The notes beneath the pieces are model-generated. The model was not told the DNA's origin. It ran no database searches and was given only the letters and a program-made list of their open reading frames with translations. The translations under genes were made by a program, and so were the position numbers. Shown piece after piece: positions 1 to 9,800 of a stretch of 11,268 nt of DNA (the stretch's first letter is position 1; each line of letters begins with the position of its first letter). The DNA is taken from NCBI GenBank assembly GCA_030267965.1, contig BRYA01000923.1:1-11268 (forward strand), given 5' to 3'. This DNA is from Triparma columacea. Taxonomy: Eukaryota; Sar; Bolidophyceae; Parmales; Triparmaceae.

Positions 1-227
1 GGCCGAAAGTAGTATTATCTCGTCTATGAGACGAAAAATCCTAACCCAATGAAACTCATCAGCAGTCGACCACGATTGAAGAGGTGAAATAACTTGAAGT
101 CGACGTGAATAGGAGATAAAAATCAATAGTACGACAAATAACAACTGGTGAAAGCCTTAACAAGGGTTATTATTGTCATTGTTGTCCCGCCTTACCTTTA
201 TTTCTGTAAGATTTTTTTTGCCAAAAT
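1..227. repeat. Left terminal inverted repeat
   Basis: Positions 1-210 are the reverse complement of the right end with one mismatch (C at 73, where the right copy gives T). The match then runs through a slipped T-tract at 211-219, which differs by one indel and two substitutions, and ends at GCCAAAAT (220-227). Inside lie two GTCGAC sites, a small hairpin CGTCT-ATG-AGACG near 21-33, and an AATAAA hexamer on the minus strand. The near-identity of the two copies implies recent origin or ongoing homogenisation. Confidence 0.95.
197..202 (-). terminator. Candidate poly(A) signal AATAAA inside the left TIR
   Basis: On the minus strand this reads AATAAA, about 129 nt downstream of the gene's TAG stop and within the left terminal repeat. 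It is the only canonical hexamer I see between the stop codon and the end of the window. If used, the 3' end of the transcript is defined by the terminal repeat. Many algae use other signals, so this is a candidate only. Confidence 0.4.
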
Positions 228-330
228 AGATGGGGAGTAATTCACACACCACGCACAAGAATCCCCATCACAAAGGTGAAAGAGATTGCGTTTGACATAA
301 CATACATTGACTTAACCCCCGCTCTGTTGG
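228..330 (-). other. 3' UTR segment with a potential hairpin
   Basis: This unique sequence lies between the stop codon and the inner edge of the left terminal repeat. GATGGGGA (229-236) and TCCCCATC (262-269) are perfect 8-bp inverted partners with a 25-nt loop, so the transcript could form a stem just before the poly(A) candidate. I see no coding content. Confidence 0.45.
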
Positions 331-856
331 CTACTCGTCGTCGTCCCCGAATGGATTCACGACCATGAACTCCACCTCCCCTGCTTCCCCTCCTCCCCCC
401 CCCCCCTCGCCCTCACCCTCCTCCTCCTGCCCCTCTACGAACACGCCCAGGCCGAGCCCGATACCCTTCTCCTTCTCCTTGGCCTTCTCGTACTCGACGT
501 CCTGGTAGAAGGTGAGGTCGAGCTTCTGATCGTACCACTCCTTGAAGTTTCCGAGTTGTCTGATTTCCACGCTCCTCTTGACCCTCCCCCTCCACACCTC
601 ATCCCAGTTAGGCGGGACCCACCTCGTCTTGTTTGTCAGCTTGTTGAACCAGAACGTCTTGAACCTAGGGTCCTTGACTGCCGGGTCCATCTTGATGACC
701 CACTCTCCCCACTCTGCATTCTCCTCGTGAATTTCGCTCCTCTGCTCCACGGTGCCGTTGGGTCCGATTTCCTCCTTGAAGTACATGCCTCCGGGTAGCT
801 GCTGCTCCTGAAAATCAGTGTAGTTTCTATTAACGAGTTTGTCATTGGGAGCGAAC
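331..856 (-). CDS. Exon 13 (residues 2634-2808, stop TAG): WW domain and acidic tail
   Basis: The acceptor CTCCACAG completes the second TPR/HAT repeat (RFAPNDKLVNRNYTDF). A WW domain lies at 2683-2717: first aromatic block WGEWVIK, central FWFNKLTNKT, then RWVPP. WW domains bind Pro-rich ligands. A Gly/Glu run (about 2780-2795) precedes an acidic end, VNPFGDDDE. The open frame extends upstream into intron 12 as far as 1017, but that stretch is repeat sequence, not exon. Confidence 0.87.
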
Positions 857-3800
857 CTGTGGAGTGTGTGTGTGTGTGGTGTGAGGAGGGTTAAGGTTAG
901 GGATTTGGTATTGAGAGTGGGGTTGGTATTGAGAGTGGAGTTGGTATTTAGAGTGGAGAGGTATAATAGAGTGGAGTTGGTATCCTTCCACCTTCTACGG
1001 CTCGCTCCGCTCGCCACCGCTTCGCTTCGCTTAACTCGCCACTCACCTCAATGCCATCCTGTACAGTCTATCTGCCAGCTCATAATTCTCCTCAATACAC
1101 TGGTTCACTAATGCGTAGTTTAAGAGCGCCAGCCTATGCTGGGGCATTTGTACGACGGAAAAGTGGAAGAAGGCGTCCTGGCACATTTTGAATTTCTCCC
1201 CCTCCTGGTCTCTGATGAATGCCGCCCTGAACATTTCGTTGCACTTCTCGACCGTCTGTTCCCTGGGGACCTCGCAGGACATCATCCTGAAGAGTGCGTA
1301 CGCCCTGAGCAGGACGGGGTTCTCTGGGCTCATTACCACGGCGTCCTTGTAAAGCATCCTTGCCAAATCCAGGTCGAACTCGTGTGTGTGCATGAGCAGG
1401 GCGTAGTTGACCACGCTGCTGAGTTTGTCTGGGAACTCCGCGTACCTCTCTGCGGCTTCCCGCTGAAACTTTATCGCGCGGATCATCTCCCCTAGCGTGG
1501 GACTTCCCAGAGCGGCTGACTGGTGGGCCTTGACGCACTTCTGGATCATCTTGGCGTTCTCGTTTTGGCTTAAGTAGCTCGACATGCCATACTTGGGATT
1601 AATCCACAACTTCTTCCCCTCCTCGTCCTGGTCTATGATCCACTCGTCCAGGGGGTCGTCCAAATCGCCTTTCCCCAGGCCAATGGGCTTCTTTCGAAAC
1701 ACGAGTCTGCAGTTGGGTCTCGGATCAATGTAGTAGAACGACGCGGTGGCCCTGTCGAATCTTTTCTCGAACCTAGTGAGGGATTGTTGGGTATTGAGAG
1801 TGGAGTTGGTATTGAGAGTGGTATTGAGAGTGGAGTTGGTATTTAGAGTGGAGAGGTATAATAGAGTGGAGTTGGTTTCCTTCCACCTTCTACGGCTCGC
1901 TCCGTTCGCCACCGCTTCGCTCGATTGACATAAACATACACACGTAAACATACACACACGGGTATAATAGAGTGGAGTTGGTATCCTTCCACCTTCTGCG
2001 GCTCGCTCCGTTTGCCACCGCTTCGCTCGCCACCTTCTACGGCTCGCTTCGCTCGCCGCCTCCTGCACCAACCCCTTCCGCGACTCGCTTCGCTCGTCGC
2101 CTCCCTCGCTTCGCTCGCCGCCTCCCTCGCCCCCAACCCACCTTGATATCAACAGCTCCTTGATGTACTTCCTCGCTTGTCTCATCCTCCATAGGCCCTG
2201 GAGCTTCTCTGCGCTGAGCTCCTTCACGACGTTCTGGACGTCATGGGGGAACATGAGAACATGCCTTTTGCTGTAGGAGATCTTGCTGCCCTTTTTTGTT
2301 CCGACGAAGACGTTGAGCCTGTTGAGTAGGAACAGGACGAGTTCCGCCTCGTTGCCCTGCCTCAGCAAGTGTGGGTCCTTGTCCATGAACGTTTCCTCCT
2401 CGCTGTTTCCGAGTATGTCGGCCAGGGGCAGTCCGCACTCCGCTGGTATCTGCGTTGTGCGAGGGTTAGGGAGTATTAGGGATTTGGTATTGAGAGTGGA
2501 GTTGGTATTGAGAGTGGAGTGGTATCCTTCCCCCTTTTACGGCTCGCTTCGCTCGCCACCGCTTCGCTCGCCACCCTTCCACCTTCTACGGCTCGCTTCG
2601 CTCGCCACCCGCTTCGCTCGCCGCCTTACCTCCACCTTCTCCTCCACCACCTCTACCTCCACCTCCACCTCCTCCTCCCCATCCTGCGGATTGTTGTTCC
2701 CTGCCTCCCCACCACTCTCCGCACTCATGGCGCCCAAACTCAACAAATCGACCCCACCTCCACCTCCCCCCTGCTTCTTCAAAACCATGGCCGTGCTCAT
2801 CATGACCTCCTCTTCCTCGTCATCAGCCCCCTCGCCTACAGCCCCCGCGTCCGTGATTGCAGCCAGTTGGATCTGCCTGCTTGTCATCTTCTTCATGGCG
2901 GCCCTCTTCTTCTCCATACCCCCTCCCACCTTTTCTTTCTTTTCAGGGATCACGCTCACGCTGTCCTTCCTCCTGACTTCAAGCCACTGCTGGATGACGT
3001 CGATGCACTCGTATATCTTTTCCTCCTCATACTTGACTCCAATTTGGTACATTTGTAGGACTTTGTGAGCATCGGCGACCTTTTGGCGCCTCTCGTTCTG
3101 GGCCCTCTTGATCTTGCTGATTTCCTCTTTCCTTATCCAAGTCGCCAACAAATTCGTTGTCACGCTTGCCCTCAGGTTCTTGCTTGACTTCGGGTCGTAT
3201 GCGAGGAACGTGATGGCCTCCGTGCTCCTGTACGCCGTCGCAATGTAAAGCCTCCCCTTCATGGGCACCAGCACGTTCCTCTTTCTATCCACGGCCATGT
3301 GAGCGATGTTGTAACCCCTGCTCATCATGATGACGCCTCTCTCGCTCTGGACCTTTCTGCTGTACTTGAACGTCGGGTATGGCTTCTTTCCGGGCTTCTT
3401 CACCACCCTGCACTTGAGCCTCGTCTTGAGCTTCACCAAATTTGAGACATCCATGACTTCACCGTAGCTCACCCTCCCTCCAGTCTTGACAGCCTCCCTC
3501 TCGGCAAAGTTTCGCATCTCGCTCTCGGATATCTCGAACACAAAGCTGGGGGGAGGGGAAGGGGTTAGGACAGGGCAGGACGGGATAAAGTAGGATAGGT
3601 AGGGATAAGGGACGAGTGGAATGGCGAGTCGGAGCAGCGCAGCTCGACTTGGAAATGGTGGTTACGCACGGTCCGTTACGCACGGTTACGCACAACACAA
3701 CTTCCACACGGCTCGTTATTGTTCGCGACTCGCTATTGTTCACAGCCTTTTCCGCGCGCCTCGCTTCGCTCGCCCCCCACCCCCTACACCCCCTACACAC

Positions 3801-6800
3801 CTGGCACTCGTGGTCGGAACGTATACAACCATGACAACCGACATGTCCAAACTACATGCCCTCGCATCCCTCTTCTTCCACAACATATTCACCAGCGTGC
3901 CGTTAATGTTCGTAGCTTGCCTATGCAGAATGGCCTTCTCCCTCTCTTCCCTCTGCTTCCTCAACTTCCTCCTATACTCCGCCCTTTTCCTCCTCTCCTC
4001 TGCAATCTTCTCTCTCATTTTCTTCATGTAGATCTCATGGCAAACGTGGCTCAAGTACGCCTTTCTGATCATTTTTTGCGCGTTGTACCTCCTCCTCACG
4101 GCCCTATCCATCGTGAGAACAACCTGTTGTGGAAGGAGGGAGGGGTTAGAAATATTTCATCACTGTACGATGCCCTTCTCCGCATTCCTTCCCTTCGCTC
4201 GCCGCCTCACCTTCCTCTCCTCATGCGCCCTCCAATACACACACTGCCTCGCCCACCTCTGAACCAAAATGCACCTCTCCCTCTTCCTTCTGTAATCCTC
4301 GTAAACGACCTTCCTCCTAATTTCGGTCTGCGCCCTGATCGCTGCGCACTGTACGATAGCCTCCTGTTTCATGGCGTTGGTCTTGGCTTCCCTCCAGCAC
4401 CTCTCGTTGATGTCAGGGATCATGACAACGTAGTCAAAAAGTACCTCCCTCATGCACTTCTCTTCGTCCCCGTAGTCCGGGTACCTGTTGTCGAAGGGTG
4501 GTTAGAAATACGATTAAAATAAAGCCCACTTGCCCTTCTCCGCATTCCTTCCCTTCGCTCGCCACCCTTTGACCTTGTACGGCTCGCTTCGCTCGCTGCT
4601 CGCTTCGCTCGCCGCCTCGCTTCGCCCCCCCCCCACTTACCTCAAATCTGCAACTTCCATCAACGCAAACGTGAAGCCCTCGATGTCAATGACCCTGTTG
4701 GCCCCCCTTCCCCCCTGCTTCCCTTGCTTGTTCTTGGCTACCTGCCTGGTAAAGGCCAGGTCAATGTGGGTGTTGGCCTTCCTCTTCATGCTCTCTGGGA
4801 ACAAGTCGATTTCCCTTATGAACTTGGCCCACTTGGTCCCATCAAGCTCGGGGGTAGGAGGCTGCGAGGCGCAGATGGCCTGGTAGGCCTGTTCAATAAT
4901 GGAGTTCAGCGGCAACTTCGGGAAGTGGGCCTCTCTCTGCTGGTGCTCAATATTGAAACCCCAGTCCTCCCCCTCCTTCGGCTCCTCCTTGGCCGCGGGC
5001 GGCGGCCATACATCCTTGCACCAGTTTTCTAGAACGGACCAGCTGATTCCCACGTTAAAGTGACGCTCCTCGCTCTTGCTCCCCACGAAATCCCTCTTGT
5101 AAGGAACCTCCATGTTGTCGTACGCTACCTTCCACTTCTGCCTATCATCCTCCTCCTTGGGAATGACCTTCCAAATCCTCAGCTCCTTCACTTCATCACC
5201 ATCCTCCACGTCAATCTCCCCTCCTCCTTCATCCGCTCCTGCCTTCACCCCCCCCAAGGCGGCAGCGAAATCGGTTTTTCCGAGCGTACCCTTGAAGGCG
5301 CTCAGCGCAACCTGTTGTCGAGGGGTGGTTAGAAATGCGATTAAAATAAAGCCCACTTGCCCTTCTCCGCATTCCTTCCCTTCACTTGCCACCCTTCCAC
5401 CTTCTACGGCTCGCTTCGCTCGCTGCTCGCTTCGCTCGCCGCCTCGCTTCGCTCGCCGTCCACTTACATCCGCAACATCCTCCCCTCCCCCCCTCCTCCT
5501 CACCGGGCTCTGTCCTGGTTGCTCCGGTCTTTTGAATATTGGTGACTTTGGCCTGCTCTTTGGGCTCTTACTTCCTCCCTTTTCTCCTCTCCTCGGGCTC
5601 AATTTTGAGGCCCTCACGTTCCTTCCCCTTCTGCTGGTCAAGACGTTTTTCCTTCCAGCCACGAGTTTCGCGGCGCTCCTCTTCACATTCGGTTTAGCCC
5701 TATAGTAATCAAACTCTTGCGATATCGTGAAGTAGTGAGGCGTAAAGACGTCTCCCTCCAGGCTATCCAACGGAGGGCAAGGTCCCCTCCCCCCCCCCGT
5801 CGCCCCCGACTCCTCCCCTCCCTCCCCCCTCCCCCCCCCCTCCCCCCCCTCCTCTTTTTTCTCCTCCCCTCCCCCCTCCTTGCCCCCCTCCTCGCCCTTC
5901 CCCTCCCTTAACCCATTAACCTGCTTCTGCAAAACCCTGATCAAGTCCTTCTGCTTCCTTATTTGCTCCAAAACATCGTCGCTCAATCCCTCCTCCCACC
6001 CTCCCTCCTCCCTCCTCGCCTCGGCGACATTGACGTCTTCGCTCTCCATCATTTTGACTTCGGCAACCCTTTTCTCCTCCTCTTCTCTCACCCTTTTGGC
6101 CTCAATCTCCTTGATGATGTGGGGGGGCAAACAATCGCTCAAAATCCAGTCCTGACCGTCGGGCGCTCCGATCCTAACTGTCATCCCAGGTTCCAATTCC
6201 CTCGTCAGGTCCGTGCTGCATTTCACATAGCAGCTCCCCTGAACGATTGTCACTGTGGCTTTGATCGGGTATGCCGAAAACTGTGATGGAAGGGTGCTTG
6301 GGTTAGTCACACTTTGTATAATTCATTCATTTATTCATTTATTCAGTCGTTGCTTTGCTCCTCCACAGCCCCTCCCTCCCTCCCTCCCTCCCTCCCTCCC
6401 TCCCTCCCACTACTTACCTCCGGCTTAACCTCTTCGACCGCCTCCTTCCCCCTTTTCACCACGCTCTTCCTCCCCTTCTTTGCTTGCATTGACTGCCGCT
6501 TCGCCTTGAGAGCGTTGAGCGGGCTCATTGCCCCCCCCGCCATCCCGGCTACTCCTGCTAGCCCCCCCCCAGCAATAATGCTGAGCTTCTTCGGGACGCC
6601 GTTCGTGGGACTTGGGCTCCTGTCTCCCACCATGCCTCCCGAGTGAACGGACTTCCTGCTCCCGTGGCTCATGTTGTCGGGGCTACCGACCCTTCCACTC
6701 ATGGCCCTTGCCCTCGCCTTGCTTCCTTGCGAGGCTTCGCTCCCTGGGCTACCTCCTCCGGCTGCAGCCTTCAGTATGTTTACGGTGGGGCTAGAACTCC

Positions 6801-9800
6801 CATCTTGGTCCACTAATGTAGTCAACTTCCCCTTGATGAGGTTCTTGTGGAGCGGTGACAGCCCTCCAATCATACTCTTGAGCTTGTTGTCGTTGACAGG
6901 GGACCCCAGCGAGGGTACACCGTCATTGCCGACGACTGCCCCTATCCCACCCATCCCGCCTATGCCGCCGCTTACCGTGTCTATCGTCAGCGCTTGGGCC
7001 AAACCCGCTTGTGCCAGCCCCGCTTGTGCCAAGGCAGCTTGTGCCAAGGCGGCCTGTGCGATTGCTTGCTTTGTCGCCTCCTCGGCCGCTGATGCAGCGT
7101 CGATCACCGCTGCCTCGCCACCGACCCCCATCCCGTCTATATTTTTCTTCCTCCTCTTCCCGACCTCTCTCTTCTTTTTCTTCTTCGCAGTTCCTCCGCC
7201 CTGAGCCGTGTGGCCTCCCAACTCTATTTCTCCTGCAATCATGGCATCCACAGCCTCCATTTGAGCCCTTTTGACCGCTTCTTGCATTTTCCCCTTGAGT
7301 TCTTCGTCTATTTGCTCCCGCACCTTCCCAGGAAGCTCCTTGCATTTGAGCGTAACCTTTGGGAGCAAATCAAAAGCGAGCCTGCGTCAAGTGTTTGGGT
7401 GGGATGGGGAGGGTGAAGGGGAGGGGGAGAGGGAGGGGGAGAGGGATTAGCTCGCGGGGGTTCTCCGGATTTTTGGTTGCAGTGTAATCAAATCAAATCC
7501 TATCCTGCTTCGCTCGTCCAACCCCCACTCACCTCGTCTCCTCCTGACTCTTGCTGGTCGGAGCATTCTTGTAGACGATCCTGAAGTTGGTTGGCAGCTC
7601 CTTCGAATCGAACTCCTTGATTATTTTTGCCCTCAGCTCGCTCAAGGTGCAGTGATTGTCAATATCGACGCTTCCGATGATTATTCCAGTGTCATTAAGG
7701 GTGATTTGCAGAGACTTGACGTTCTTGTAGAGAGGTGACTGAAGCAAAGGTAGCGGCGTCGAGGAGATTTTGTCGGGTCCAAGGGAACTCTCTGGCGTAG
7801 GTGCCACAACAAATATCAGGTGCTTGATGACCCTCTTCACAAGTTCAATCGCATTCCTGCTCTTCCAAATGGAGGGATGGACGGACTCTGGGTCCTCCTT
7901 CTCCTCAACGATCTTCTTGCACTTTTCCAGGCTGAGGACGAGGGGCACACTACTCTTCGCCCCCCCCCCCGCTCCATCAGCAAGCATGCCGCTCACGAGA
8001 TCCTCAGTCTCAAACAAGTATTCCCTATTGGGAAGGACGGCCGCGCTAACATAATGAAGCCCCCCCCCGATCGTTGCTGTGGTGGTGTATATCTTGCGGT
8101 CCACTTTGAGCCCGCTAGTGGCTCCCGTAACCTTAACCTTGTCCAAAACTTCACCCAGGGGGTGGGCAAAGCCCTTCCTTGGGTGACCGCCCTTGCTGTC
8201 TTGAATACCACCATACATTGCCTCTATCTCATCCAACCCTAGGCTTGCTAATTCCCCCCCTCCCTCCAGGATGAGCGTATCGCCTTCCTGCCTTCCCTTG
8301 ATGCCAATGTCGGAAAATCTTTTCGGTGTGGCGACGGCCCTGTTGAAAATAAGGTTCAGAGTAGGAGAGGAGCTCGTCCAGTCAGTAATGGTGTCGACCC
8401 TGTCCATGAGCATTTCTCCCACAGCCTTCATTGAAGCAAACTTGTAATTCGATCGCAGGTAGAGAGCGTGCTGGTTCCCTAGGAGGACCTTGAGCTCTCG
8501 GCGAGTGAAGATGAGTTTGCTACGGTCGTTTATATTTCTATTTCTCGTTCTCCAGACGCTCAGCACGAGGGTGTTGTTTTCGTTTCTCTTGTAAAGTACC
8601 TCCATGTCACATTTGATCTTGTTCAGCAGCATGTGCGTCCTGTTGACTACTTGTGGGGTCAGAACGCGCGAAAGCTGCGTTGAGCGGTATATGAGCGGGG
8701 AGAAGAGCGCATGGAGGAGCAAAGGGGTAAGCTATAAGGATGTGTTGCGCTGTAATTCTGCCCTCGCCCAACTCACCTGCAGCATATATCTTTTTATCTG
8801 CCTACGTTTCGTCACGAACACCTTCTGCCTCACAGTCCTCGTAGGTATCGACACACCACTACCCTCTGTCAACACGCTGTCATCGTCTCCGTCGTCCTTT
8901 TCGTGCAAGGGGACTTCGACCTCTTCTTCCTCCTCGCTCTCCCACTCCTCCAACTCGTTTGGCATAGACTTGAGAGCCAGGGCCTTGACGATTTTATTAC
9001 ACCTGTGTTTTTTGTCCTCGTCTCCCATGGCCATGATTTCCTTTGGGCAGTACCCTACAATCCTGTCGCAGTCAATAGCGGTAATCATGAGGTGCTGGAT
9101 CCTCCGGGCCCTCCGCTTGTCCCAGCCTTCAATGCGAAGGGGCATGGAGTGCGCATCCTCGTAATGCTTGGGATCCTTATCTTTTGGTCCGAGAAGGAAC
9201 TTGAGAATGCACACCTCCTCCGAGACAGTGGCACGGTCCATGACGTATATTGTAGACGGAGAGGCAAATGGATCCCTCTGCTGGGAGCGATTTGGATGGG
9301 GGGAAGTTTGAGGCCTCGGAATGACGTTCGTCTTAGCGGCAAAGCCTGCCGTCGTTTCGAGAGGATTTTGATCAATGATGCCCCTCTCTAGTAGCATGGT
9401 CGACATTTCCTCAAGCTCCTTCCTCATTTGCATCACGTTGTGGGACACATTGAACAATTTATTAGTCGGGGGTGGAGCTTGAAATCCGTTTTGGTTTGCC
9501 GAGTCAGTTGGGTTGTCAGCCTGCAAGGAAGCCGACGACGGCCTTTGCTGCTGCCGCCTGTTTCGCTTCGATTTCTTGTCCGTTCTCGTCTTGGCTGGGG
9601 TGGTACTTGGCCTCTCCGACACGTCACTACTGATATGGGCCACTTTGGCGTCATAGGGAGAGGCGCTGTGATTTCTACTAGCGCTCCTGCTTCTATCCTC
9701 AGAGGAGGCGTAAGGGGACTGGGAAAGGCGGGACGGCAAGAAGAAGGTCTTGTCGTCGTTTCTTCGCCGAACCTTTCGGGACCTCCCCCTCGTGGGTTGC

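Noticed and set aside
857..1017. Open extension of exon 13 into intron 12 beginning with a Met at 1017
   Set aside because: The peptide is the translated family B repeat, seen again in intron 11, and a good acceptor at 857 joins exon 12 to exon 13 in frame within a TPR-like repeat.
857..2629. CRISPR-like array formed by the repeated GCTTCGCTCGCC units
   Set aside because: Units are short, irregularly spaced, lack unique spacers of constant length and lie inside eukaryotic introns.
2283..3068. Long plus-strand open frame (261 codons) and the overlapping 2519-3058 frame
   Set aside because: They lie antisense to exons 10 and 11 and intron 10. Their Ser/Pro/Leu-rich content is what the complement of Lys/Glu/Gly-rich coding sequence gives, and the minus strand has consistent splicing.
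3719..4522. 267-codon plus-strand open frame
   Set aside because: Antisense of exons 8 and 9 and introns 7-9. It runs through well-supported introns and has no domain-like pattern.
4171..5382. Exon duplication as the reason introns 6-8 are alike
   Set aside because: Exons 6, 7, 8 and 9 do not resemble each other, so only the introns are repeated.
5112..5911. Several Ser/Pro/Leu-rich plus-strand open frames
   Set aside because: Complement of the Gly/Glu and Lys-rich exons 6 and 7, produced by composition.
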